64,000 bases of DNA from Photobacterium sp. Ph5 (GCF_022129445.1 NZ_JADQAQ010000008.1:58492-122491), one strand, 5' to 3'; positions 30,144-38,644 are shown, numbered from the stretch's first letter. Translations and numbers: made by a program. Notes: generated by a model not told the origin, from the sequence alone.

Positions 30144-32155
30144 TGCCACATAAGATGTTAAAACTATCAACACTTGCAATCCTCGTTGCTGGTGCATCTC
30201 AAGCTAGCGCTGCTGTTTATACTATTCAACCTGTAGAACAACATAGTTCACTCGTTGATCAGCCTTATCCTGTTCAATCGGATCGTGCTTTAACATATGT
30301 TAGTACTGGTATCGAATCATCGGGTTCAGATACAAGTTGTTTTGAAACTGATTGTTCTAATAATAGCTATAAGACTACCGGTCAGGCACTTCGTGGTTCG
30401 CAAGGCAAGCCTATAAATGATACTGTTGCTTATAATGCTAATGAGCAACATGTAAATGATGAAGGCACATTATGGCGTTACTGTAGTGATAATCTAGGGT
30501 ATGAGTCGTGTGAAGATTGGGCAAAACGTGAGTTCTTTGGTGTTGGTTACACAAAAGACGATGAGTTTAATGCGCCTGGCCTTGGTGGATTACAAAAGAA
30601 ATCGGCAGCATGGGTAAAGGGTTATTCATCAAACTCTCAAGGTTTAGTTGATGGATCTCCTATAACGACATTCGCGTCGAATTTAACTAAATATCAAGGA
30701 ACTCAAAAAGACAACCTTGGTAGTTTAGTTGGTGATGGTTCTGCAGCAGACGCTGAAAAAAATATAGATAGTACAGTAAACGGTGTTGTTGGAGATTTTG
30801 TTTACGGTATTACATCATCAGCATTATTTAAGAATAGTCATGGAAATCCTCGGGCATTTGATAAGCGCGGTTTTGTGAATGCTGGTGGTAATGATGTTTC
30901 GCTTGATCCTGTGGCAAAAGATGCGAGTCCACTTGTATCTAATATGGGGCAAACCCAAGCTAATGCAGGTGTTTTATTCAATGATCAACTACTAGTGGTT
31001 GGTTCATCAGCGTATTCTCCAAGTTTTTATGGGAAAGATGGTAATGGTAATCTACGTCAAGATGAAGAAAAGTTACCTAATGCAAAAGATATTCTAAATT
31101 CTGATAATCCATCATTAGATTTTAACCGTTTTAAAATATGTGCTACAGATAACTCAACTAACTTATACGCAAGTTGGGAATGTCAGTTTAGTACATTTGC
31201 AAATGAAGCTGCCTTTTGGTTGGTTGATGCCAATGGAGATATTAAGTCAGGATCTATTTCAAGTGGGACAGGTGAGAACCGTGATGGTTTAGCTGTTATT
31301 GATAGAGATAATGAAGATGTATCATTCCAAGCATCTGCAAAATCAGTAGCATTAAATAAAGCTACTAATTTACCTATTGCTGCTGGTTATTCTACTGGTG
31401 TCGTTGATAATGATTATTACGCGATGCAAGCAGCATACTTCACTGCTGACAATGCTGATTTAACGTCTTGGAAGCGTACATTTGTTCCTGGGTTACCAAT
31501 TGAACCAGATGATCGTGAGTTTACTTATACAATTGCCAATGCTGTAAATAATCAGTCCATGATCGTAGGTGATGCAAAAGGTAATGGTCAGAAACCTTTA
31601 CGTGCTTACGTTTACAAAATTGGTGAATCAAGCGCGCAATTCTTTGATAAATTGGAACCAAAGTTATTCTTTAAAAATTCAAATAGTCATGCTGCCGCGG
31701 TTAATAACCATGATCAAGTTGTTGGTTGGGTTGATACGACGACAGGTATTAATATTGAACGTAAACATCGTGCGTTTACTTACAATCTACTAGGCGACCA
31801 AAAAGCATGGTTACTTGATGATCTGATAAATGCTCCTAAGGAAGGTAATGCATCTATAGCTAATTCATATCGTATTATTGATGCAACTGGCATAAATGAT
31901 GCCGGTGTGATCTCGGCAAATGCACTGTACTGTGAGGGAGGGTATGATAACACTAGCCAAAACTCTTACTGTGGCGGCGGTAATGTAGTTGAAAAATATG
32001 TAGCAGTGAAGCTTGTTCCGATAAACGGTGCAAAGGTGTCAGATATTGTTGAACGTGTAGAGCAAGAAGACGAACCAGTAAAACGTTCTGGTGGTTCACT
32101 TGGCATTTTGGCTTTGACAGCGTTAGGCTTTATTGGTTTCAGACGCCGTAAGTAA
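30143..32155 (+). CDS. DUF3466 exported protein with GlyGly-CTERM sorting tail
   Basis: 670 residues from the ATG at 30143, which overlaps the uup stop (TAATG) and has AAAGGA 6 bases upstream. A signal peptide (about 1-23, ending ASA) is followed by a large region with repeated beta motifs of the type 'A..IN..G.VVG', e.g. IANAVNNQSMIVGDA and HAAAVNNHDQVVGWV. These are the extracellular-repeat pattern of DUF3466. The C-terminus SGGSLGILALTALGFIGF followed by RRRK is a GlyGly-CTERM signal: a Gly-Gly motif, a hydrophobic helix and a basic end, which is processed by rhombosortase in Vibrionaceae. The product is probably surface-linked or released by type II secretion. Function is unknown. Confidence 0.88.
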   Translation: MPHKMLKLSTLAILVAGASQASAAVYTIQPVEQHSSLVDQPYPVQSDRALTYVSTGIESSGSDTSCFETDCSNNSYKTTGQALRGSQGKPINDTVAYNANEQHVNDEGTLWRYCSDNLGYESCEDWAKREFFGVGYTKDDEFNAPGLGGLQKKSAAWVKGYSSNSQGLVDGSPITTFASNLTKYQGTQKDNLGSLVGDGSAADAEKNIDSTVNGVVGDFVYGITSSALFKNSHGNPRAFDKRGFVNAGGNDVSLDPVAKDASPLVSNMGQTQANAGVLFNDQLLVVGSSAYSPSFYGKDGNGNLRQDEEKLPNAKDILNSDNPSLDFNRFKICATDNSTNLYASWECQFSTFANEAAFWLVDANGDIKSGSISSGTGENRDGLAVIDRDNEDVSFQASAKSVALNKATNLPIAAGYSTGVVDNDYYAMQAAYFTADNADLTSWKRTFVPGLPIEPDDREFTYTIANAVNNQSMIVGDAKGNGQKPLRAYVYKIGESSAQFFDKLEPKLFFKNSNSHAAAVNNHDQVVGWVDTTTGINIERKHRAFTYNLLGDQKAWLLDDLINAPKEGNASIANSYRIIDATGINDAGVISANALYCEGGYDNTSQNSYCGGGNVVEKYVAVKLVPINGAKVSDIVERVEQEDEPVKRSGGSLGILALTALGFIGFRRRK

Positions 32156-32180
32156 TTTTTAAAATAAATTACGTTATACC

Positions 32181-32216
32181 AACAAGCTCACATTTTGTGG
32201 GCTTGTTTCGTTTTTA
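32181..32216 (+). terminator. terminator of the rlmKL-uup-DUF3466 operon
   Basis: 11-bp stem AACAAGCTCAC / GTGGGCTTGTT (one G-U pair) followed by a T-rich run. Confidence 0.8.
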
Positions 32217-32327
32217 AATTTGATAAATTGTTCGAAGTAACCCATTTTTATTAGTGGAGACACAAAAACTCCATCATTACTTCATCGTAATGAAAAGTAA
32301 TATACAGATAAGGATGAGGACCGAACT

Positions 32328-32501
32328 ATGAAGAGACAAAAGCGGGATCGTTTAGAACGTGCGCAGGCTCGAGGTTATCAAGCCGGATTAAATGGCCGTT
32401 CTACTGATGCATGTCCGTACCAAGGTACAGATGCCCGTACTAACTGGCTAGGTGGTTGGCGAGACGCAAGAGAAGAGTTACAACAAGGTCTCTATAAATA
32501 A
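32328..32501 (+). CDS. rmf: ribosome modulation factor Rmf
   Basis: 57-residue basic protein. It reads MKRQKRDRLERAQARGYQAG, then LNGRSTDACPYQ and WLGGWRDARE, which is Rmf from end to end (E. coli 55 residues). In stationary phase it joins two 70S ribosomes into inactive 100S dimers. GAGGA lies 8 bases before the ATG. Its position before fabA (opposite strands) is the same as in E. coli. Its own terminator follows. Confidence 0.95.
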   Translation: MKRQKRDRLERAQARGYQAGLNGRSTDACPYQGTDARTNWLGGWRDAREELQQGLYK

Positions 32502-32531
32502 TAACCTCCCTCATGGTTAACCCTATTCTGC

Positions 32532-32557
32532 AGCCCCTTAGGAGAAGGGGCTTTTTT
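32532..32557 (+). terminator. Rho-independent terminator of rmf
   Basis: Stem AGCCCCTT / AAGGGGCT (32532-32539, 32545-32552) followed by Ts. Confidence 0.88.
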
Positions 32558-32754
32558 ATACACAATGGTAATTGATAGCATTGTTGATTTATCATCTTAA
32601 TAAGTGCACGGTAGAGTGCAATCAAATTAACATTATTATTTATTCTCATCTGTTTATGATTGCAAAGTAAGGGTGGGTGATTATTTGGCTACGTTTGAGT
32701 CATGTAACGGATAAGTATGTAGAAGAGGCTAATGATTGTTATGCTGGTGGATAA

Positions 32755-32788
32755 AAGAAGCCCCGAAGCATAAATGCCTCAGGGCTGA
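32755..32788 (-). terminator. terminator of fabA
   Basis: Imperfect hairpin between AGCCCCGAAGCA and TGCCTCAGGGCT. On the minus strand a T-rich run (TTCTTTTAT) follows. It begins 23 bases past the fabA stop. Confidence 0.7.
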
Positions 32789-32810
32789 GTATTTAGGTTA
32801 ATCACGCTGA

Positions 32811-33326
32811 TTAGAAGTTGTCAGTATCTTTAAAAAGACCGACTTTTAAATCTTTCGCAACGTAGATTTCTTTACCGTCTACAAGTACACGGCCATCAGC
32901 AACACCCATGATTAGCTTGCGATTGATAACACGCTTAAGCTGAATTTCATAAGTTACTTTTTTGGCTGTTGGTAGAATTTGACCTGTGAATTTAACTTCA
33001 CCCACACCCAGTGCACGACCTTTGCCTTCACCGCCAGACCAACCAAGGAAAAATCCTACTAGCTGCCACATTGCATCAAGACCAAGACAGCCAGGCATTA
33101 CAGGATCACCTTTAAAGTGACAGTTGAAAAACCATAAGTCAGGATTGATATCTAATTCAGCGACAATAAAGCCTTTACCGTGATCACCTTCTTTATCAGT
33201 GATATTTACGATACGGTCAATCATTAGCATGTTATCTGATGGTAATGATGGGAAGTCAGGACCGTGTAGTTCGCTGTTGCCACAAGCGACAAGTTCTTCG
33301 TGTGTATAAGAATGCTGGCGTGTCAT
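32811..33326 (-). CDS. fabA: 3-hydroxydecanoyl-ACP dehydratase/isomerase FabA
   Basis: 171 residues from the ATG at 33326. A TTG nine bases upstream sits too close to the AAGGAG ribosome binding site, which lies 12 bases before this ATG. FabA dehydrates 3-hydroxydecanoyl-ACP and isomerises the product to cis-3-decenoyl-ACP, the branch point for unsaturated fatty acids. The catalytic pair is His70 (in [15 protein letters not shown]) and Asp84 (in CLGLDAMWQ), exactly the E. coli mature positions. ycbZ lies just upstream on the same strand, as in E. coli. Confidence 0.96.
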   Translation of the reverse strand: MTRQHSYTHEELVACGNSELHGPDFPSLPSDNMLMIDRIVNITDKEGDHGKGFIVAELDINPDLWFFNCHFKGDPVMPGCLGLDAMWQLVGFFLGWSGGEGKGRALGVGEVKFTGQILPTAKKVTYEIQLKRVINRKLIMGVADGRVLVDGKEIYVAKDLKVGLFKDTDNF

Positions 33327-33394
33327 TAGAATCAATTACTCCTTCAAAAGTATGGGAGCAATTTAGCTTACACGTGTAAGCTAAACAACTCGGA

Positions 33395-35128
33395 TCAGTT
33401 CTGGACAAACCAGTTAGATATACGTAAACGTAGTCGATTAATCAGACCAATCTCATTAGAAAGGTCGCCATGGTGAAAATAATCAATTCTTTCTTCAATC
33501 AAAGATAAAATAGTTTCATCTTCATCATTCTCGCTGCGGAATGGCATATCTGTTAAAAGAGGGATCGCTTCATCAACGTTCTCTATTGCCCAGATATGGA
33601 ACTGTTTGGCTTTGATTGCTTCAATGACTTCATCATTTAAACAAAGGTTGCTCAAGTTAGTCTTCGGTAATATAACACCTTGATTACCAGTTAACCCTCG
33701 ATGAACACACACTTTATAGAAGCCTTCGATTTTTTCATTAATCCCACCAACAGCTTGTACACGGCCAAACTGATCAACAGCGCCGGTTACCGCTATTTGT
33801 TGATTGATAGGCTGTGAAGATAATGCAGACATTAATGCGCATAGCTCAGCCAGTGATGCACTGTCGCCATCGACTTCAGAGTATGATTGTTCAAAAACAA
33901 TAGACGCTGAGTAAGGTAGGGCTTGATCTAAATCTAATGCTGTAGCTACAAACGCTTGCATGATCATCATGCCTTTCGCGTGAATATTTCCGCCTAGTTC
34001 AACTTTACGTTCAACATCAGAAATATCACCATCACCAAAGTGAACCACACAAGAAATACGAGCTGGCTCGCCATAGGCTGTTGGATGCCCAGGCATTTCC
34101 ACCACGGTTAAACCATTAACCTGACCGACTTCTTTACCTTCACTTGCAATGAGGACTTGCCCGTGGTGAATATCAGCAATAGCGCGTTCTGGTAAATAAG
34201 ACTCACGATATTCTTTAGCACGAAGTGATGCTTTGATATTCGTCGCTGTTAAAACTTTGCCGTCTGTCTCTATACTTGCTTCAGACAATAGATTTAGGTG
34301 CCAAAGTAAACAAAGTGGTAAGCGTGTTTGATCTTCAGCATAACGAGCACCGGCACATAACAGTGCAGTTACAGCGTAACTATCGACTAAGTCAGGTAGT
34401 TTATGACGGGTAATGATGGCTTTTATATAGCGAAGATAATCTTCAAGGTTTGATTCGTTCAATAATAGATCTTGTTCAAATTCACCATACATGGCAAAAC
34501 CGGCAGCCAGATCAGGCTCTGCATTATCAAGCTCTGCCATTAAATGGCGATCACCAATAATCACAAGCTTTACATTTACCTTCTCAGGCGCAGGTAACGG
34601 GCATAGTACTTTTTTGTTAGCGGCTTCCCAATCCAACATACCATCCATTAATACACTTTTTAAACGTGGCCATAATGATGGATTACTGAGAAGAGCGGTG
34701 ATTGATAGGATTAAATACCCATTATTTGCTTGGTGTAATAAACCATGCTTAACACTTGGTTTAGCTAAACTATTAGGTTCTAGAACAGGATAGACAGCAC
34801 CAAATAGTTTTTCAGCAGTAATATCATCACCCGCGATGATGATGGGGTGCTCATTTTCATTCGTTTGTAAGCTAGTTGTATTATTATTACTATGAGATTG
34901 GTATTTTTTTATGAGTTCAATAATATAGTCACGATACAACGTGTTATCAGGCGCCGTAATACGTAGAATACGAGGCTGTAAATTAAGCGCGCTGAAACGG
35001 CGTACGGCATCTGATAATCGAGGTTGAAGCGTACCAACGGTCGCGGGTTCAAGATTACTATAATGATCTAGAGTTGTTTGGTACTGGCTATAATCAGGAA
35101 ACATTGTACGCCAAGATTCTTCATGCAT
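33395..35128 (-). CDS. ycbZ: Lon-like protease YcbZ
   Basis: 577 residues (E. coli YcbZ 586). The C-terminal half is a Lon (S16) protease domain with the catalytic dyad Ser423 (VDGDSASLAE) and Lys466 (GGINEKIEGF). The N-terminal half corresponds to the AAA+ part, but no Walker A motif (GxxGxGK[ST]) is visible. It is therefore probably not a working ATPase in the usual sense, as in other members of this family. The physiological substrate is not known. A matS-like palindrome lies inside at 34368. Confidence 0.9.
   Translation of the reverse strand: MHEESWRTMFPDYSQYQTTLDHYSNLEPATVGTLQPRLSDAVRRFSALNLQPRILRITAPDNTLYRDYIIELIKKYQSHSNNNTTSLQTNENEHPIIIAGDDITAEKLFGAVYPVLEPNSLAKPSVKHGLLHQANNGYLILSITALLSNPSLWPRLKSVLMDGMLDWEAANKKVLCPLPAPEKVNVKLVIIGDRHLMAELDNAEPDLAAGFAMYGEFEQDLLLNESNLEDYLRYIKAIITRHKLPDLVDSYAVTALLCAGARYAEDQTRLPLCLLWHLNLLSEASIETDGKVLTATNIKASLRAKEYRESYLPERAIADIHHGQVLIASEGKEVGQVNGLTVVEMPGHPTAYGEPARISCVVHFGDGDISDVERKVELGGNIHAKGMMIMQAFVATALDLDQALPYSASIVFEQSYSEVDGDSASLAELCALMSALSSQPINQQIAVTGAVDQFGRVQAVGGINEKIEGFYKVCVHRGLTGNQGVILPKTNLSNLCLNDEVIEAIKAKQFHIWAIENVDEAIPLLTDMPFRSENDEDETILSLIEERIDYFHHGDLSNEIGLINRLRLRISNWFVQN
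34368..34380. other. matS-like MatP-binding site (in ycbZ)
   Basis: GTTACAGCGTAAC. It fits GTKACRNYGTMAC, with two symmetric differences from the E. coli consensus. Confidence 0.5.
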
Positions 35129-35273
35129 AAATTTAGCTTTCTATTGTTACTGTGAAAAGGAAAGCAGTATAAAACAATCAAAGAGCTCATAATAGAAACT
35201 TATGAGCTATATTTATGTTTCATAAAAACAATCGGTTATTCTATATAGATGATTGTTATTTTAGAATGCTAGG

Positions 35274-35286
35274 GTTACACTGTAAC
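35274..35286. promoter_or_regulatory. matS-like site in the matP promoter region
   Basis: GTTACACTGTAAC, a perfect outer palindrome centred 42 bases before the matP ATG. In this place it could let MatP control its own gene. That is an inference. Confidence 0.5.
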
Positions 35287-35321
35287 GCGTTTTTCGTTGA
35301 CGATGAGAAAATAGTAATTTT

Positions 35322-35786
35322 ATGAAATATCAGCAGCTTGAAAATCTTGAAGCCGGTTGGAAATGGGCTTATTTAGTAAAAAAACACAAGGAAGGCGAAT
35401 CAATTACACGCTTTATTGATCGCAGTGAAGCAGAAGTTGCTGTTGAGGCTCTTTTAGATATAGAACATGAACCAACAAAAGTGATTGAATGGATTAGTGC
35501 TAATATGTCTCCTACGCTTGAAAATAAGCTAAAACAAGCTATTCGAGCGAAACGGAAACGTCACTTTAATGCAGAACAAGTACATACACGGAAGAAGTCG
35601 ATTGACTTAGATTTTCGTGTGTGGGAAAAGTTGGCAGAAAAATCGCAAGAGTTAGGTTCTACATTATCCGATACTATCGAATATTTGATCAGTGAAAGTA
35701 ACCGAACAGAGCGAGCTAACAAACAGGTTAGTGATATCAAAAATAACCTGACAGAACTACTAAACATTGAATCTTTTGATAAATAA
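35322..35786 (+). CDS. matP: Ter macrodomain organiser MatP
   Basis: 154 residues (E. coli MatP 150). MatP binds the 13-bp matS sites, keeps the terminus region compact and links it to the divisome through ZapB. The N-terminal four-helix part begins MKYQQLENLEAGWKWAYLVK. The ribbon-helix-helix follows at about 88-135 (RKKSIDLDFRVWEKLAE..). The C-terminal coiled coil is about 130-150. It is next to ycbZ-fabA, as in E. coli. The dif site and eleven matS-like sites in this window show that it sits inside its own domain of action. Confidence 0.96.
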   Translation: MKYQQLENLEAGWKWAYLVKKHKEGESITRFIDRSEAEVAVEALLDIEHEPTKVIEWISANMSPTLENKLKQAIRAKRKRHFNAEQVHTRKKSIDLDFRVWEKLAEKSQELGSTLSDTIEYLISESNRTERANKQVSDIKNNLTELLNIESFDK

Positions 35787-35838
35787 CGCTTTTTGGTAGA
35801 TGCTGTTCTTTTAAAGGTTACGTTTAAGGAGTAAGCAA

Positions 35839-36144
35839 ATGGAATATGTTCTTGTTTTAGCGGTAGTTGTTATTTTTATCGTCTTTAAAGATCGTCCTAT
35901 TATGGTTTTGAAATTTGAAAATGGCGAACTGATAAAAACGAAAGGGAGTGTACCTACTGGCTTTCAAACAGCATGTAAAGAAATAGCACATAAAACACCT
36001 TTTAGTGGACACATCAAAGTTTATAAAAATCGATTCACTACAAAAATTGATTTTTCAAAGGATATTCCAAGTAAAACCAAACAGCGCATTCGCAATGTGT
36101 TTCCTCATAGTTCTAATCCAACTAAAAAGGGCAAACGTGCTTAA
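35839..36144 (+). CDS. DUF3634 family small membrane protein
   Basis: 101 residues. One N-terminal transmembrane helix (about 3-16, followed by KDRPIMVLKF) is followed by a small basic cytoplasmic domain with PFSGHIKVYKNR and FSKDIPSKTKQRIRNVFPH. This matches DUF3634 proteins of Vibrionaceae as I know them. Function is unknown. AAGGAG lies about 9 bases before the ATG. It follows matP after 52 bases on the same strand and may be cotranscribed. Confidence 0.8.
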   Translation: MEYVLVLAVVVIFIVFKDRPIMVLKFENGELIKTKGSVPTGFQTACKEIAHKTPFSGHIKVYKNRFTTKIDFSKDIPSKTKQRIRNVFPHSSNPTKKGKRA

Positions 36145-36170
36145 TGTACTAGTAGTAGAAAGAGTAAATA

Positions 36171-36569
36171 GTGATTATTCCACACGCATTTCGATTAACC
36201 CAAGGTGTTGATCTAAAAAAGGGCATCTTGCACTTTGTACAAGGTAATAATATTCAAGCGGGAAGTTTACTTTCCGGCATTGGTTGTTTATCTAAAGTAA
36301 TTATACGATTAGCTGATGAATCTAAGACCATAGAAATTGATGGTCCTCTTGAGATCCTTACATTATCAGGCACATTAACACCACAGCATGTTCACCTTCA
36401 TATTTCTGTGGCTGATAAAAAAGGGCAGGTAATAGGTGGACATCTTGTTGAAGGTAGTATTGTTTCTTATACTGCGGAAGTTTGCTTAATGAGTTTTACT
36501 AATTTATCATTTAAACGAGAGTATGATCCGTCAACTCGATTTGATGAATTGAAAATTAGTACGAAGTGA
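36171..36569 (+). CDS. PPC/DUF296 domain protein
   Basis: 132 residues covering one PPC (plant and prokaryote conserved, DUF296) domain: FRLTQGVDLKKGIL, then GIGCLSKVIIRLA, LEILTLSGTL and the metal-site-like region HVHLHISVADKKGQVIGGHL. In plants the domain occurs with AT-hook motifs in DNA-binding proteins. Bacterial single-domain versions form trimers of unclear role. The start is GTG with only a weak purine-rich site before it. A long stem-loop ends the transcript. Confidence 0.85.
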   Translation: MIIPHAFRLTQGVDLKKGILHFVQGNNIQAGSLLSGIGCLSKVIIRLADESKTIEIDGPLEILTLSGTLTPQHVHLHISVADKKGQVIGGHLVEGSIVSYTAEVCLMSFTNLSFKREYDPSTRFDELKISTK

Positions 36570-36574
36570 AATGT

Positions 36575-36614
36575 TTAATAACAAGTTAAAGATAAGTTTA
36601 ACTTGTTATTAAAT
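36575..36614. terminator. bidirectional terminator, 17-bp perfect stem
   Basis: Perfect 17-bp inverted repeat (36575-36591 and 36598-36614) with a six-base loop and A/T-rich ends. It separates two converging genes and touches the stop codon of the minus-strand gene. Confidence 0.75.
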
Positions 36615-36860
36615 CTACTTTAAAGCATTTAATAATGCTTCTTTACTTTTGATATAAGATGTAAATTTTTCTTTTAACTCTTCAAGTTCACTCTCGGCTT
36701 TTTTTCTTTTTAATCGTTCTTCTTCTAACTGTTGGCCTAAATCAACAGCTAAATAGCCACCTTTAATTAAGGCCTTAGTCGTAACATTACTATCTGTTAA
36801 TGATTTAAGAGACTCAATCATATAATAATGCTTATCTATATTTCGAATTGTTATTGCCAT
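36615..36860 (-). CDS. small coiled-coil protein with ribbon-helix-helix-like N-terminus
   Basis: 81 residues, not recognised. The start has a strong ribosome binding site (AAGGAG, 8 bases). An N-terminal short strand and helix region (MAITIRNIDKHYYMIESLKS, then TDSNVTTKALIKGGY) is followed by a long charged coiled coil (about 42-73, EEERLKRKKAESELEELKEK). The layout recalls small DNA-binding ribbon-helix-helix proteins with an oligomerising tail, but this is inference. It lies between a convergent terminator and the ToxR-like pair. Confidence 0.7.
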   Translation of the reverse strand: MAITIRNIDKHYYMIESLKSLTDSNVTTKALIKGGYLAVDLGQQLEEERLKRKKAESELEELKEKFTSYIKSKEALLNALK

Positions 36861-36945
36861 ATTAGATACTCCTTAACTATTTATAATATATCAATTTTTT
36901 ATTTAACCGTCACCTCCTAATGCACTATAACTTTATTATTTACAC

Positions 36946-36970
36946 AAAAATAAACCGGTAAATACCGGCT
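36946..36970 (-). terminator. terminator of the ToxR/ToxS-like pair
   Basis: CCGGTA-AA-TACCGG stem (36955-36968). On the minus strand it is followed by a T-rich run. It begins a few bases past the stop at 36977. Confidence 0.75.
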
Positions 36971-36976
36971 TATTCT

Positions 36977-37417
36977 TTAATATGTTTTCTTCCCTAATAA
37001 TAAGCTACTTAAAGAAACAGACTTACCTGAATCTAACTCTAGAATACCTCTATCATCCGAGATATAAACAGCTTCTTTTGTTCTAAGGGAATCAATATAA
37101 AAGTTCCTGAATGTGAAATCTACTTCACGACTTTTATTTAATCGCTTCACTCCAAAGGTGTAGTAGTGATTTTGTATTTTGAGAAATACACCACTAAATA
37201 ATGACGACGAAACAATTCGATCGCTTTTATCTTTTCTAATTAAATTAATTTTGATTCGTCCCGTATTTATATCTACCTTCATAATTTCAGAACCAAAAGC
37301 AGGGTATTGCTTAGTAAATAAATATGATGATTGCGTATTAACTGCATTAAATACAGCTTGAACAAAAATAAACAATACTGCTAAAAAAATTCCAAGGAAA
37401 GCTTTTTTAAGCATCAC
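36977..37417 (-). CDS. ToxS-like single-span membrane protein, partner of the regulator upstream
   Basis: 146 residues. A basic N-terminus and one hydrophobic helix (about 6-26) are followed by a periplasmic domain with no cysteine, ending SVSLSSLLLGKK. It is not similar enough for me to name it ToxS. Its size, topology and 11-base overlap with the ToxR-like gene are those of the effector partners in ToxR/ToxS, TcpP/TcpH and VtrA/VtrC. It probably stabilises the periplasmic domain of the regulator or shares a ligand with it. Confidence 0.65.
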   Translation of the reverse strand: MMLKKAFLGIFLAVLFIFVQAVFNAVNTQSSYLFTKQYPAFGSEIMKVDINTGRIKINLIRKDKSDRIVSSSLFSGVFLKIQNHYYTFGVKRLNKSREVDFTFRNFYIDSLRTKEAVYISDDRGILELDSGKSVSLSSLLLGKKTY

Positions 37418-38198
37418 ATTGCTCCTGGTTAACTTGTGAAGTTAAATCAATATAGTGTTCATTATGTACACCGATTAATTTATAACGCTCACATAATCCA
37501 CCAATAGGAAATGCATACCATTGACCAATATCACCCGTTTTATGTTCTATTATTGCCTGTGTTACAGGGTTGGGTAACTCAACACCATTATAATTAACTG
37601 AAATACCATCAACATCTACCGTGTTTACAAAGAAAAGATATTGATAACAGGCAAATAGCGTCACTAAAAAGAAAAAACAAACAATAAGAAAGTCAAATAG
37701 ACTGAATGCATTTAATTTATTAAGTAAGCGGCGCTTTTTTTTCTCATTATTTTCACGAGCATCAATGATGACTTCTTGATGTTCTTGTAATTCTAACTGT
37801 TCTGCTATTTCATGTGCTTCTATATGCTTACTGATATCTTCTGGCAATGGAGGGTGAGAACCATCATCAGCTAGTGAAACTGCTCTAATTGAGTAACCAA
37901 GTTTAGGTTCAGTAATGATTATCTTGTGTTCACCTATTTTACTAAATGAAGTGCGCAGATTTTTAATCGCAACAGTTAACGAATTATTCGTTACGATTTT
38001 TCCTTGCCAGCACTCTTTTAGCAATGTTTCTCTATGTACGGTATTATTTGCGGTGTTTGCTAGTAAAGCAAAGATGTGAGTCTCTGATCGTGATACTTTT
38101 AAAACTGCATTATCACTTATACGGGTGATCGTTCTTCGAGAATAATCGACATCAAAACGACCAAAACGTTCGACTCCGTTGTTTACTTCATCGTTCAT
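37407..38198 (-). CDS. ToxR-like membrane-bound transcription regulator
   Basis: 263 residues. An OmpR/ToxR-type winged helix lies at about 12-108: LKVSRSETHIFALLA, VHRETLLKECW, NNSLTVAIKNLR and the wing KIIITEPKLGYSI. A charged linker follows, then one transmembrane helix (about 168-190). The short periplasmic domain of about 70 residues has two cysteines (235 and 261) that could form a disulphide, as in ToxR. There is no receiver domain, so the signal should come from the periplasm or membrane. It is not the main ToxR, whose periplasmic part is longer. Targets are unknown. Confidence 0.85.
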   Translation of the reverse strand: MNDEVNNGVERFGRFDVDYSRRTITRISDNAVLKVSRSETHIFALLANTANNTVHRETLLKECWQGKIVTNNSLTVAIKNLRTSFSKIGEHKIIITEPKLGYSIRAVSLADDGSHPPLPEDISKHIEAHEIAEQLELQEHQEVIIDARENNEKKKRRLLNKLNAFSLFDFLIVCFFFLVTLFACYQYLFFVNTVDVDGISVNYNGVELPNPVTQAIIEHKTGDIGQWYAFPIGGLCERYKLIGVHNEHYIDLTSQVNQEQCDA

Positions 38199-38566
38199 TA
38201 TTTACTTATCAATAGTAGAGTTGTCAAAGGGGATAACCACTAAAAAGAGTGACTATTTTATACAAAAAAGGTATGAAATTCCATATTGATACAACTATAT
38301 GCTTATCTTATTCTCTTTAGTGTATATATCGTTCCATATTTCAATCAAATTGATGGTTAAAATGACTAAATAATCATCTGCAAATAGCTTGTGTTACAAC
38401 GTAACATTTTAATTAAGCGGGTTATATCGCAGTAATTATATTTATTAAAATATATAGGTTTTAATAAACATTACAAATTAGCTTGAAAGTAGGGAGCTTG
38501 ATTTTTTATCTTAAAAGTTTCGAAGTCATTGAAGTTTAATCGTTATTTATTCCTGTTTGGTACAAA
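38199..38566. other. non-coding region upstream of the ToxR-like gene
   Basis: AT-rich, 368 bases. It must hold the promoter of the ToxR-like gene. It contains the matS-like palindrome at 38393-38405. No other feature was seen. Confidence 0.45.
38393..38405. other. matS-like site, nearest to dif on the left
   Basis: GTTACAACGTAAC. It fits GTKACRNYGTMAC, with two symmetric differences from the E. coli consensus. It is 2.2 kb from dif. Confidence 0.5.
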
Positions 38567-38644
38567 ATGCCCGTTGTTGAAACATCAGAACTTAAACGCT
38601 ATGGATTAAAAATTGTTGAATTAGAAGAAGGAGATTTAATGTGA
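38567..38644 (+). pseudogene. short coupled ORF, probably a gene remnant (25 residues)
   Basis: ATG to TGA, 25 codons (MPVVETSELKRYGLKIVELE..). The frame is also open upstream to 38540 without a start. It ends ATGTGA, and the next small ORF starts inside that stop. This suggests the 3' end of a lost gene with its original coupling kept. I do not recognise it. Confidence 0.35.

Noticed and set aside
31936..31944. GAGGGAGGG as a KOPS octamer
   Set aside because: It lacks the A before the second GGG at the right spacing (GGGNAGGG is not met).
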